Source: CAYGDP01 sp964348665
GTDB taxonomy: Bacteria > Verrucomicrobiota > Verrucomicrobiia > Palsa-1439 > CAYGDP01
DNA: 64,000 bases
NCBI GenBank assembly: GCA_964348665.1
Contig: CAYGDP010000009.1
Location: 1 to 64,000, forward strand
Direction of reading: 5' to 3'
The notes under the pieces are model-generated. The model saw nothing but the letters and a program-made list of their open reading frames with translations, searched no databases and was not told the origin of the DNA. Numbering within the stretch: position 1 is the first letter of the stretch; each line of letters starts with the position of its first letter. Below are positions 32,911-41,607 of this stretch, one piece after another. The translations under genes and the position numbers were made by a program.

Positions 32911-34179
32911 GTGCAAGTCGCCAAGTTTATTTGGCTATGTAGTGCCGCTTCGGCAGTTTTGTTACTTTCCCTTCCCCTCGCCTCTCACGCCAAGGACACC
33001 AACTCCACTGAGCCACAGACATCCGCCGAGGTGTATCGCGCAATTCTGGCGGATTACCAATCGGCAATGACCGAATTCAGCACAGCCTACCGGGCCGCGC
33101 AGACGCAGGAAGAAAAACAAAAACTCATCCAAGAAAAATATCCGCAGGCAGATAAGTACGCTCTGCGAATGCTTGCGATTGCCCGGAAAGACCCGAGCGA
33201 TCCTGTCGCACTTCAAGCGTTGACATGGGTCATTTCGCAGCAAAGCACCGCCGCAAAACACGAGGCGATCCGGATTGTCGCGAAAAACTATCTGACCAGC
33301 GACGCGATCGCCATGATTTGCTACTATGTGACCTACGGCGGAGATTCTGTTGAGGGAGAGCGATTTCTGCGCGAAGTGCGCGAAAAAAACCCTCATCGAA
33401 CGGTGCGCGGAATGGCAACATTCAGCCTCGCCCAACTCTTGCAACAACGTGCAGAACGCGGATTATCGCTCATCGGTGTTTTGACGGGACGCAACACGAC
33501 TCAAGCTCGATTGACCGGAGAGAAATCTGTCGAAAAACCTCGAACTTCGTACGCCAGCAAACATGGACTAAAACAACCGTCCCGCCCATCCCCTTCCCAC
33601 CCGTCCGAGCCACCTACGCAAACCAAACCATCGTCCATTCCGGAACATGAAACTCTATTTGAGGAAGTCGTCTCGAATTTTGGCGACGTAAAACTCGGCA
33701 CACGCGCCATCGGAGACATGGCGAAGGCCGAGCTATTTGAGGTCCGCAATCTCGGCATTGGCAAGCTCGCGCCGGAAGTTTCCGGAGAAGATTTGAACGG
33801 AACACCGTTCAAGCTTAGCGATTATCGCGGGAAAATCGTGGTGATTGATTTCTGGGGCGACTGGTGAGGACCGTGCCGGGCTATGTACCCGCACGAGCGG
33901 TCGCTCGTGAAACGACTCGAAGGAAAACCGTTCGCCTTGCTCGGCGTCAACAGTGATCCGAAAGAAAACGTTCTGAAAGCCATCGAACGCGAGAATATCA
34001 CTTGGCGTTCCTGGTGGGACGGCGGCACCACCAGCGGACCGATTGCGAGCGCTTGGAACGTGCGCGGCTGGCCAACCATCTATGTGCTCGACCCAAAAGG
34101 CGTGATTCGGTACAAAAACGTGCGAGGCCCGCAAATGGATGCAGCCGTAGATCAACTGCTGCTAGAGATGAAACCCTAA
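32911..34179 (+). CDS. Probable selenoprotein: exported TlpA/AhpC-like thioredoxin with W-Sec-G-P-C motif
   Basis: One 422-codon frame interrupted by a single UGA (33865-33867, codon 319). Before it: a signal peptide (AASAVLLLSLPLASHAK), a helical region of about 170 residues, a Pro/Ser-rich linker, and the start of a thioredoxin fold (APEVSGEDLNGTPFKLSDYR, KIVVIDFWGDW). After it, in the same frame: GPCRAMYPHERSLVKRL, LLGVNSDPKEN, WNVRGWPTIYVLDPKG (cis-Pro loop). UGA therefore replaces the first Cys of WCGPC. A hairpin suited to SelB lies 31 nt downstream. Genes nearby stop normally at TGA, so the code is not reassigned. A nonsense mutation is the alternative, but its exact position argues against it. 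It overlaps the convergent dsbD stop. selA/selB/selC are not in the window. Confidence 0.85.
33865..33909 (+). promoter_or_regulatory. Candidate bacterial SECIS element
   Basis: UGA at 33865-33867; then a perfect 7-bp stem CACGAGC (33892-33898)/GCTCGTG (33903-33909) closing a GGTC tetraloop. The loop begins 31 nt after the UGA, inside the known spacing range, and resembles the GGUCU loop of E. coli fdhF. An alternative overlapping fold (GACC-GTGC-C-GGG, 7-nt loop, CCC-GCAC and GGTC, 33869-33902) competes with it. Confidence 0.65.
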
Positions 34180-36446
34180 CGAGCCGCGGTCCTTCGCCCA
34201 AAACCGTCCAACCCGGCTTGCAACATCGTCCGAAATTCTTCCGGCGTTCTCAACCCCCCAGTATGACTAAAGATAGATTCATCTGCATCCATCGCCACGT
34301 AATAGGGTAACGACTGAAATTTCATCAACTTGAGCTGATACTCTGTATTGGTTTTCCCGACTTTCTCGTCGTCCGTATAGAGACGCAACCGGACATATCG
34401 CTTCAGCAAATCTTCGATTTCCGGGCGCGGAAAGACTTTCACTTCCATCAACCGGCAATTGGTGCAGGTGTAGCCGGTAAAATCAATGAAGATCGGCTTG
34501 TTTTCCGCGAGCGACTGCGCCTTGGCTTTCTCGATGTCGTGTTCCCATGTCAACCGCTCTTCCAGCGCCCGATACGGCAGCCACGCCTGAATCCAGGGAT
34601 GAAGTTTTTGCCCGAATAATCCCGACGCGAGATAGAGCGCGAGCGCCAAGCTAACAAAACTCACCAGCAACCGGGAAATGCCGATGCTTGCCACTTTTGT
34701 GTCTTGCGGCAATCGAAACACATCCAGTAAGTACAACCCCGACAGCAACGTCAATCCCGCCCACGCCGAAAGCACCACTGATGGCGTAAACAGATTCCAT
34801 TCCCAAACCAGATCCGAGTTGCTCACGAACTTGAACGCCGCCGCCAATTCCAGAAAACCCATCACGACTTTGGTCGCATTCAACCAACCGCCGCTCTTCG
34901 GCAGGCTCGCCATCCAGCGCGGAAACAGCGCCAGAAAAAAGAACGGCGATGCGAACGCGGTAGCATAGACAATCATTCCGATAATCGGCCAGAACCATTG
35001 CCCGCGGGTCGCCCCCGCCAGCACGATCCCCGCGAACGGCACGGTACAGGTAAACGCCGCCAGCGAGAATGTCACCCCCATTAACACCGCCGCTACATAA
35101 CCGCCTGTGCCGGCGCTTTTGCGATTGAAAAAATTCGTCACCCCGGCCGGCATTTGAATCTCAAACGCGCCAAACAAGTTCAGGGCGAATATGATAAAAA
35201 TGGCCGCGACGAGCAAATTGACCCACGGATTCGCCGCGAGAAAACTCGGGCCAGCCGGCCCCAAAATTAATGCCAGCGCCATCCCCAAAACCGTAAACAT
35301 CGCGATAATCCCGGCACAATACGCCGTCGCCATTCCGACGGGGCGCGTATGCTCGCTCTCGCTTTGTTTGGTGAAAAATGAAACCGTAATGGGAATCATC
35401 GGAAAGACGCACGGGGTTATGAGCGATAGAAATCCCGCTCCCATCGCAAACAAAACAAATCCAAAAAATCCCTGCGCCACCGCTGCGTCCAATTCTCCAA
35501 TCGGTTGGGGGACAGGTTGTCCCACGCGCATCGAAGTCACAACTGGCTCGTCGCTGATAAATTCTTTCCGTACCTCACCTTCGACCACGCGAATCTCCGC
35601 CGTCAATTCATCGTCGCGCGGATTGAGACATTTCTCGGCATCACAAGCCTGCGAGCGAACCGTTACTGTCACTTTGACCGTGCCAACCGGAGTGTTAGGC
35701 GGAATAAAAAACTTCTGCGAAAATTCTGCCTGACCCTCGAAGTAGAGCACATCCAGGGCAAATCCTTCGTCATATTTCTTCTTCGGCGGTGTCTGCTGTT
35801 GCTTTCCTTGAAATTGCAATCCGTTCAGTTCAGAAAAAATCACCGTCGTTGGAGTCGGCGCCGGCTGTTTCTGCGTCCAGGGAAGCGCGTAGATGTGCCA
35901 ACCCTTTTCCATCTCCGCCGTCAATGTCACCACCGCGCTCTCGCCGCGCCGCGCCTCGGTAGGTCTCACCTCCGCACGCCAACGAACCGGATGCGCGCCG
36001 ATACTTGTCGGTGCAAGATTCATCGCTGGCCCGGTCGGAGTTTTCGTTGGGAGAGCGGCGCGTAACGCAGGCATCAGCATCTCGACACTCTGAAATCCTG
36101 TCGCCCAAAATTTCCGCTGTCCCTTTTCATCCAGAATAACCACCGTCGGCAACGTCTCCGCCTGATACTGCTGCGCCAACGCTTTCACTTTCTCGTCGTC
36201 CGAATCGGTCATGTCCGCGCGCAGCAAGGCGAATGGATCCAGAAGCGGCACGAGACGTGTGTCCGGAAAAACTTTACGTTCCATTTCCTTGCACGGCACA
36301 CACCAGGTCGCCGTGAAATCGATCAGCACCGGCTTGCCTGCGCGCGCGGCATCCTCCAACGCTTGCGGTGAAAACGGTTTCCACTCCGCAGCAAACGACG
36401 TTACTGCGAATGCAAATCCGAGAAGAATCGAGAGCGCATGCTTCAT
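34176..36446 (-). CDS. dsbD: DsbD-family thiol:disulfide interchange protein with extra N-terminal thioredoxin domain
   Basis: A 756-aa electron carrier moving reducing power from cytoplasmic thioredoxin to the outside. Order: signal peptide; thioredoxin domain with TATWCVPCKE (Cys49/Cys52); DsbD alpha-like domain with SQACDAEKCLNP; about eight membrane helices with the paired Cys motifs ITPCVFPMIP and AFTCTVPFAG; C-terminal thioredoxin domain with GYTCTNCRLME. The first thioredoxin domain is additional to the classical alpha-beta-gamma layout. ATG 36446 overlaps the TGA of the upstream gene (ATGA). It is a likely reductant source for the selenoprotein encoded on the opposite strand. Confidence 0.93.
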   Translation of the reverse strand: MKHALSILLGFAFAVTSFAAEWKPFSPQALEDAARAGKPVLIDFTATWCVPCKEMERKVFPDTRLVPLLDPFALLRADMTDSDDEKVKALAQQYQAETLPTVVILDEKGQRKFWATGFQSVEMLMPALRAALPTKTPTGPAMNLAPTSIGAHPVRWRAEVRPTEARRGESAVVTLTAEMEKGWHIYALPWTQKQPAPTPTTVIFSELNGLQFQGKQQQTPPKKKYDEGFALDVLYFEGQAEFSQKFFIPPNTPVGTVKVTVTVRSQACDAEKCLNPRDDELTAEIRVVEGEVRKEFISDEPVVTSMRVGQPVPQPIGELDAAVAQGFFGFVLFAMGAGFLSLITPCVFPMIPITVSFFTKQSESEHTRPVGMATAYCAGIIAMFTVLGMALALILGPAGPSFLAANPWVNLLVAAIFIIFALNLFGAFEIQMPAGVTNFFNRKSAGTGGYVAAVLMGVTFSLAAFTCTVPFAGIVLAGATRGQWFWPIIGMIVYATAFASPFFFLALFPRWMASLPKSGGWLNATKVVMGFLELAAAFKFVSNSDLVWEWNLFTPSVVLSAWAGLTLLSGLYLLDVFRLPQDTKVASIGISRLLVSFVSLALALYLASGLFGQKLHPWIQAWLPYRALEERLTWEHDIEKAKAQSLAENKPIFIDFTGYTCTNCRLMEVKVFPRPEIEDLLKRYVRLRLYTDDEKVGKTNTEYQLKLMKFQSLPYYVAMDADESIFSHTGGLRTPEEFRTMLQAGLDGFGRRTAAR

Positions 36447-37027
36447 TTTGCAGGCACAACGGTGATGGAAATTTTGATCTCCACTTTTGCCGGTGAATAA
36501 CAGACTTTGTCGTCGCACCCTTGGAACTTGAGAGTTCCTTTGATTTCGCGAGCGCCTGCGGCTGCGTCTTTGGCGACCGCGACCGGGAACTTTAGTTCAA
36601 TTTTCCCATCGTAAACGGCCAGCGGCGTTTCCGAGATTGCCGGGTACGTTCGCAGAACCGGTTCAGGGTATTTCACTTCGCCGAAAGTCAAACCTTCAGC
36701 CTTTTCCAAAGTCAATACCGTCGGGATGGCAAAATCTTCCGTCGGTTTGTGCGCTTGAATGTGAATCCCACCCTTGATCTCGACGGCAACAGTCACCTCC
36801 GCGCTCCCGCCAGTCGCGACTGATTCTGCCGAGACCGCGCCCTTCACCGCGACGAACGTTTTGGGGTCAATGCGTTGCGCCGCCGCGGAACCGGCGGAAA
36901 TCCCAAGCGCCAAAACACAAACTCCAAAAAAACGCCAAGTCCCAATGCCAAATTTACGAAACCCAGCCCTGGATTTTGGGTATTGGGTATTCTCTGGGGT
37001 TTGGTATTTGGAATTTGGAACTTTCAT
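36443..37027 (-). CDS. Exported DsbD alpha-domain-like protein
   Basis: About 194 aa with a hydrophobic export segment (FFGVCVLALGISAGSAAA) and one domain resembling the DsbD N-terminal domain, ending QGCDDKVCYSPAKVEIKI; the Cys pair in CDDKVC is the probable redox pair. It overlaps dsbD by ATGA and so is translated with it. The N-terminus is unusual: codons before the hydrophobic core (VPNSKYQTPENTQYPKS) are made of short-word repeat DNA, so the true start is uncertain (37027 or an ATG at 37066). Confidence 0.75.
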   Translation of the reverse strand: MKVPNSKYQTPENTQYPKSRAGFRKFGIGTWRFFGVCVLALGISAGSAAAQRIDPKTFVAVKGAVSAESVATGGSAEVTVAVEIKGGIHIQAHKPTEDFAIPTVLTLEKAEGLTFGEVKYPEPVLRTYPAISETPLAVYDGKIELKFPVAVAKDAAAGAREIKGTLKFQGCDDKVCYSPAKVEIKISITVVPAK

Positions 37028-37030
37028 CTG
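36905..37030. repeat. Short-word repeat at the 5' end of the DsbD-like gene
   Basis: CCAAAAC, CCAAGTCC, CCAATGCC, then TTGGGTA, TTTGGTA, TTTGGAA words run through the signal-peptide region and start codon. Confidence 0.6.
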
Positions 37031-37071
37031 TTCCCATTTGACCCCGCAAAGGAGAAAAGGATTCATCGCTT

Positions 37072-40000
37072 TCACGCCCCGCAACATTTTTTGTACTTCT
37101 TGCCGCTCTGGCACGGACACGGATCGTTGGGTTTCACGCGCGGACCTTCGCGCCGCACCGGCATCGCCTTAATTGCATCCTTGACGGCATCACTCGCCCC
37201 ACCGCTGCTCGCTGCCCCGCTTTTCGGCGCTGGGGCGGAAGGATCGGTCGTTGACATTGAACCGGACAGCGCCTCTTCCGGATTGCTGAACTTGCCCATT
37301 TTCCATAGGTTTGCCATAAATTGCTCGTGCGCCTCCGCGCGGGTGGCGTAGCGGAAGAGATGGCTGGCCACGTCGCCGTGAAATGCCCGCATCATTTCCG
37401 CAAAAAGCGTGTGCGATTCGACACGATACTCCACCAGGGGATCTTTCTGGCCGTAGGCGCGAAGCTGAATACTGTCGCGCAAACTATCCATATTATAGAG
37501 ATGCTCCTGCCAGAGCCGGTCGAGCGCGATCAGAACGATATGTCGCTCGATCATCTTCAAGGCATCCGGCAACTCCGTCGCTTCCTTGATTTTGTAAGCG
37601 TCCTCGACCTTCTGTAATACGAAGCGGCCAACGTCCTCCGGCGTTTGCGACTCCGCCGGGATCATTTCCGAGCGAAACGAGATAGGGAATGTCACATTCA
37701 CCCAGCGAACGAGCGCTTCCACGTCCCATTCTTCTTTCTTTTCGCCCGCCAAATATTGCTCCACGCGATCAGCAACAGCATCTTCCACGATCTCAAACAG
37801 AACCTCCCTCGGTTTGTCGGTCTGCAGGATGTCATTCCGGTACCCGTACACAACCTCACGCTGATTGTTCATCACATCGTCAAATTCCAGCGTCCGTTTT
37901 CGTTGGCCAAAATTGCGTTGCTCAACCCGTTTCTGCGCCGTCTCGATGCTGCGGTTCAGGAGCGGATGATCGAGCGCCTCGCCTTCTTCGAGTTTGCCGA
38001 CCAAGCCCGACATCCGATCCATCATCTTGGTGATGCGATCGCTGCCAAAGAGCCGCATCAGGTCGTCCTCGAAACTCACATAGAACCGTGACGCGCCCGG
38101 ATCACCCTGGCGGGCGCAACGTCCGCGAAGCTGGCGGTCAATGCGCCGCGCCTCATGCCGCTCGGTGCCGATGACCATCAACCCGCACAACGCTTCCTCC
38201 GACCGTTTCGCGCCGCGCGGGGCATGGGGACAATTCACACAATACACATCTGGTTTCGCATCGCCGGCGCACCGTATCACATCCGCGCTCAATTTGATGT
38301 CCGTGCCGCGCCCCGCCATGTTGGTGGCGATGGTTACCGCGCCACGCTGACCGGCGCGCGAAACAATCTCGGCTTCCTGCTGATGAAACTTCGCGTTGAG
38401 AACGGCGTGCGGAATCTTCTCTCGCTTGAGCATCCGCGCGAGAACCTCGGACGACTCGACCGATGCCGTGCCGACGAGGAGCGGCTGTCCTTGGGCGTGG
38501 CGCTCGGCGATTTCTTTGATGACCGCGTTGTATTTTTCGCGGCGCGTTTTGTAAACCAGATCGTTGAAATCTTTCCGGACGTTCGGTTTGTTCGTCGGGA
38601 TAACCACGCAGTCGAGTTTGTAAATATCCTTGAACTCCTGCGCCTCCGTCTCGGCCGTGCCCGTCATGCCCGATAACTTCGCGTAGAGGCGAAAATAATT
38701 CTGGATGGTGATCGTCGCATACGTCTGCGTCTCGCGCTCGATCGTCACCCCTTCCTTCGCCTCGACCGCCTGATGCAATCCATCACTCCAGCGGCGCCCC
38801 GTCATCAAACGCCCCGTGAATTCGTCCACAATAATGACCTGATTCTCCTGCACAACATAGTTCACGTCTTTTTCGTACAGACAATAGGCGCGTAAAAGTT
38901 GGCTGATGTTGTGCAAGGTTTCTCCGCGAGTATCCGCTTGCTGCTGCATCTCCGCTTTGCGACGGTTTCGATCCTCGGTGGATAGACTCGAATCGCGGTC
39001 CAGTTCCGCGTACGCCGTGGCCAGGTCGAACATCACGAACGCGTTTGGGTCGGACGGATTCATAAATTGCCGCCCTTTTTCCGTCAAATCTGCCTCGTGA
39101 CTTTTCTCGTCGATCACGAAGAACAATTCTTCCTTGAGCCGGTGCAGCTCGATTTTTTGCGTGTCGGTGAGCAGTTCCAATTCCGCTTTATCCTGCAGAG
39201 TGCGCGCCTTCGCTTCCTCCATCAACTTGAGGAGTTGCTTGTTCTTCGGCATCCCGTAGCGAACCTTGAGCAGCGTGCGACCAATCTCGCCATTTTGATT
39301 ATCGGCAGCCACGCCACTGTCGCCGGTTTCGAGAGCCTGCCTCGCCTCGTTCACGAGCCGATTGCAAAGCAGCGTTTGTTTGCGCACCAGTTCGTCAATC
39401 AACGGTTTTAGCTTGTCGTATTGATGCGAACTGAACGCCGCCGCCCCGCTGATGATCAGCGGAGTACGCGCTTCGTCAATCAGAATTGAGTCCACTTCGT
39501 CCACGATGGCGAAGTAATGCCCGCGTTGTACCTGCCCTTCTCGGCTGGTCGCCATGCCATTGTCGCGCAGGTAATCGAACCCGAACTCGCTATTTGTGCC
39601 ATAGGTGATGTCGCAAGCGTACTGCGCGCGGCGCAGATCCGGGTCTTGATCGTGCTCGATGCACCCGACCGTCAGACCGAGAAATTTGTAAACCGCGCCC
39701 ATCCATTCCGAGTCGCGTGCCGCAAGGTAATCGTTGACCGTAACAAGATGAACATTCTTCCCCGTCAACGCATTCAGGTAAAGCGGCGCGACAGCGACCA
39801 ATGTCTTCCCCTCGCCCGTCGCCATCTCGGAAATATTGCCACGATGCAGGACGATCCCGCCAATCAGTTGCACGTCAAACGGCACCATGTCCCATTTGAG
39901 CGGATGCCCGCGCACCGTGATCTCCTGTCCGCAAAGCCGGCGGCAGGAGTTCTTCACCGCCGCGAACGCCTCCGGCAAAATGCCTTCCAGGATTTCCTGC

Positions 40001-40266
40001 TCGATTTCGTGGACGCGCTTGCGAACCTCCCGCGCCTGCTCGCGGGGCAATCCGCGCGCTTCCTCCTGCAATTTCGGCACGCCCCGCTCGATTTTTTCTT
40101 TCTCGATCCGCGATCTGAACTCGGCGGTCTTGCCCTGCAATCCCGCGTCGTTGAGCGACTGGTAATGTTTCTCGAACTCGTTGATGCGGTCCACGAGCGG
40201 ACGCAGCCGTCGCACCACGCGTTCATTGCGCGAGCCGACAATTTTGCTCATCAAAAATTTAATCAT
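37072..40266 (-). CDS. secA: Preprotein translocase ATPase SecA
   Basis: Motor of the Sec pathway (1,064 aa, longer than the roughly 850-900 norm). Helicase motifs: MATGEGKT (Walker A), VDEVDSILIDEARTPLI, LLVGTASVESSE and NMAGRGTDIKL. The C-terminus has a linker and the zinc-binding tail CPCQSGKKYKKCC. A promoter with TTGACC-17-TATTTT ends 14 nt before ATG 40266. The extra length sits mainly in the preprotein-binding region around residues 300-400, which is rich in charged helices. Confidence 0.98.
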   Translation of the reverse strand: MIKFLMSKIVGSRNERVVRRLRPLVDRINEFEKHYQSLNDAGLQGKTAEFRSRIEKEKIERGVPKLQEEARGLPREQAREVRKRVHEIEQEILEGILPEAFAAVKNSCRRLCGQEITVRGHPLKWDMVPFDVQLIGGIVLHRGNISEMATGEGKTLVAVAPLYLNALTGKNVHLVTVNDYLAARDSEWMGAVYKFLGLTVGCIEHDQDPDLRRAQYACDITYGTNSEFGFDYLRDNGMATSREGQVQRGHYFAIVDEVDSILIDEARTPLIISGAAAFSSHQYDKLKPLIDELVRKQTLLCNRLVNEARQALETGDSGVAADNQNGEIGRTLLKVRYGMPKNKQLLKLMEEAKARTLQDKAELELLTDTQKIELHRLKEELFFVIDEKSHEADLTEKGRQFMNPSDPNAFVMFDLATAYAELDRDSSLSTEDRNRRKAEMQQQADTRGETLHNISQLLRAYCLYEKDVNYVVQENQVIIVDEFTGRLMTGRRWSDGLHQAVEAKEGVTIERETQTYATITIQNYFRLYAKLSGMTGTAETEAQEFKDIYKLDCVVIPTNKPNVRKDFNDLVYKTRREKYNAVIKEIAERHAQGQPLLVGTASVESSEVLARMLKREKIPHAVLNAKFHQQEAEIVSRAGQRGAVTIATNMAGRGTDIKLSADVIRCAGDAKPDVYCVNCPHAPRGAKRSEEALCGLMVIGTERHEARRIDRQLRGRCARQGDPGASRFYVSFEDDLMRLFGSDRITKMMDRMSGLVGKLEEGEALDHPLLNRSIETAQKRVEQRNFGQRKRTLEFDDVMNNQREVVYGYRNDILQTDKPREVLFEIVEDAVADRVEQYLAGEKKEEWDVEALVRWVNVTFPISFRSEMIPAESQTPEDVGRFVLQKVEDAYKIKEATELPDALKMIERHIVLIALDRLWQEHLYNMDSLRDSIQLRAYGQKDPLVEYRVESHTLFAEMMRAFHGDVASHLFRYATRAEAHEQFMANLWKMGKFSNPEEALSGSMSTTDPSAPAPKSGAASSGGASDAVKDAIKAMPVRREGPRVKPNDPCPCQSGKKYKKCCGA

Positions 40267-40280
40267 AATTCAGGCGCGCT

Positions 40281-40309
40281 AAAATAGCGGAAAAACCAGC
40301 GGGGGTCAA
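40281..40309 (-). promoter_or_regulatory. secA promoter
   Basis: Minus strand TTGACC (40304-40309), 17-bp spacer, TATTTT (40281-40286), 14 nt before the secA ATG. Confidence 0.5.
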
Positions 40310-40352
40310 AAGAAAGCGGTAACGATGTGACACCGCAAAATCATCTTCACCA

Positions 40353-40376
40353 AAAATGTTATAATTATAACATTTT
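40353..40376. repeat. 24-bp perfect AT-rich palindrome, copy 1
   Basis: AAAATGTTATAA followed by its exact mirror TTATAACATTTT. It lies between secA and the first pilin-like gene and is preceded by CAAAATCATCTTCACC, which also precedes copy 2. It could be an operator or a structured 3' end; it came with the gene duplication. Confidence 0.7.
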
Positions 40377-40433
40377 GGATTACAGGTGCTTTACGCGTTG
40401 ATGTTAGCGATATGCTTTTAATCCCCTGGAAGG

Positions 40434-40826
40434 CTAATCGAACCCGGAGTCGACCCAACACGCAAATTGACTGCAATAATACTCAATCGTTCGGGGATTG
40501 ATCTGCACTTGTTCCGGCCCCGTCAGACCAAAAACATATTGATTTCCATACGGATCGCGCGGCGGTTCGCCCGCTGCCAATGCAGCTTTGCAACCGCATT
40601 TCGCTTTGGGGCTGATATATTCCGCGATTTCCTTGAGAGGAATTGAAACGTCCACGTCCACGCCATTATCAACCGCCCACCGGTCAATCGCCGCGTCAAT
40701 GTGGACGGCGCAAGTATAAGTTGCGGACGCCTTCGATTTCGCTCGCGCCCGTAAAAAAGAAGGGGTGAGCACCGCGAGCGCCAAAACACCTACCCCGACC
40801 GCGATCAATATCTTCTTCCGCGTCAT
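40434..40826 (-). CDS. Pilin/pseudopilin-like small membrane protein (paralogue 1)
   Basis: A 130-aa protein: short basic N-terminus (MTRKKILIA), one membrane helix (VGVGVLALAVLTPSFL) and a soluble part with AVHIDAAIDRWAVDNGVDV, four or more Cys and an invariant DPYGNQYVFGLTGPEQVQINP. The helix plus the D-A-x-D-x-W-A pattern resembles the type II secretion/prepilin-like proteins frequent in Planctomycetes and Verrucomicrobia, though no processing site is clear. The start is fixed by comparison with paralogue 2: both follow TTCGCGCGG. Function unknown. Confidence 0.65.
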   Translation of the reverse strand: MTRKKILIAVGVGVLALAVLTPSFLRARAKSKASATYTCAVHIDAAIDRWAVDNGVDVDVSIPLKEIAEYISPKAKCGCKAALAAGEPPRDPYGNQYVFGLTGPEQVQINPRTIEYYCSQFACWVDSGFD

Positions 40827-40968
40827 TCCGCGCGAACCTCGCTCCGAAAAAGCCAAGCGTCAAGTGGCGAAACCGATGGCGACGAAGGAGCGACCGTATA
40901 TTACGGTAAAACCCCCGGGGATCAAAAGGGTGCCATCCCGATGTGACACCTCAAAATCATCTTCACCG

Positions 40969-40992
40969 AAAATGTTATAATTATAACATTTT
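40969..40992. repeat. 24-bp perfect AT-rich palindrome, copy 2
   Basis: Identical to the palindrome at 40353-40376, again after GATGTGACACC and CAAAATCATCTTCACC. It lies 112 nt beyond the stop of paralogue 2 and upstream of paralogue 1. The rest of the 40827-41103 gap shows no gene. Confidence 0.7.
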
Positions 40993-41103
40993 GGGTTTAA
41001 ACGTTCCTCGCTACGCTGCACCCGAGTCAAAGCCGGTCGGATCTTGTTGATCGGAAGATAAGCGCTGGTAAGTTTAGTACGCTCTCGAAAGACCTGACGT
41101 GCT

Positions 41104-41511
41104 TCAGCGGTCACATCCAAACTCGTCACAAAGCCACCATCGCTTGCGACCATGCGTGATTGTAGCCGGATTCAGATCTAACTGGATGGGACCGGTAACA
41201 CCAAAGATGTACGGATTGCCGAGCGCATCTTGGGGAACCTGGCCCGCTTCCAATGCAAGTCTGCAGCCACATTTTGCTCGCGGACTAATAGATTGTGCGA
41301 GATCTTTGAGGGGAATTTCAATGCCCTCGTCCACACCATTATCAATCGCCCATTGGTCTATCGCCGCGTCAAGATGACGGGCGCAATTGATCGTCTGGCT
41401 GCCGCGCGACCGCTCGCGCGACCGACGCATCTTTTCGATGAAAATTGATCCCAGTATAAAGGCAATCAAACCAACAATGACGACTCTGATTACAAGATCC
41501 TGACGTTTCAT
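41104..41511 (-). CDS. Pilin/pseudopilin-like small membrane protein (paralogue 2)
   Basis: A 135-aa paralogue of the neighbouring gene: MKRQDLVIRVVIVGLIAFILGSIF anchor (helix IRVVIVGLIAFILGSIF), then ARHLDAAIDQWAIDNGVDEG, ISPRAKCGCRLALEAG and LGNPYIFGVTGPIQLDLNP. The two share upstream sequence (CCACTTGACGCT...TTCGCGCGG just before the ATG) and downstream palindrome, so a unit of about 620 bp was duplicated in tandem. Confidence 0.65.
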   Translation of the reverse strand: MKRQDLVIRVVIVGLIAFILGSIFIEKMRRSRERSRGSQTINCARHLDAAIDQWAIDNGVDEGIEIPLKDLAQSISPRAKCGCRLALEAGQVPQDALGNPYIFGVTGPIQLDLNPATITHGRKRWWLCDEFGCDR

Positions 41512-41607
41512 ACCGCGCGAATTTCGCCCCGAAAACGCCTAGCGTCAAGTGGCGAAATCGATGTCGGCGCAGAAGCGGACATCTATGGCAAGACTTTTGA
41601 ATTACGC

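Noticed and set aside
33865..33867. UGA read as a plain stop or as a reassigned Trp codon
   Set aside because: A plain stop would leave two half thioredoxin domains in the same frame. Reassignment is excluded because rpmG, coaB, yicC and DUF58 genes end with TGA and no other conserved gene has internal TGA apart from the prfB frameshift site.
40353..40376. AT-rich palindrome as a Rho-independent terminator
   Set aside because: The stem has no GC-rich part and no separate U-run; an operator or other role fits better, so it is listed only as a palindrome.
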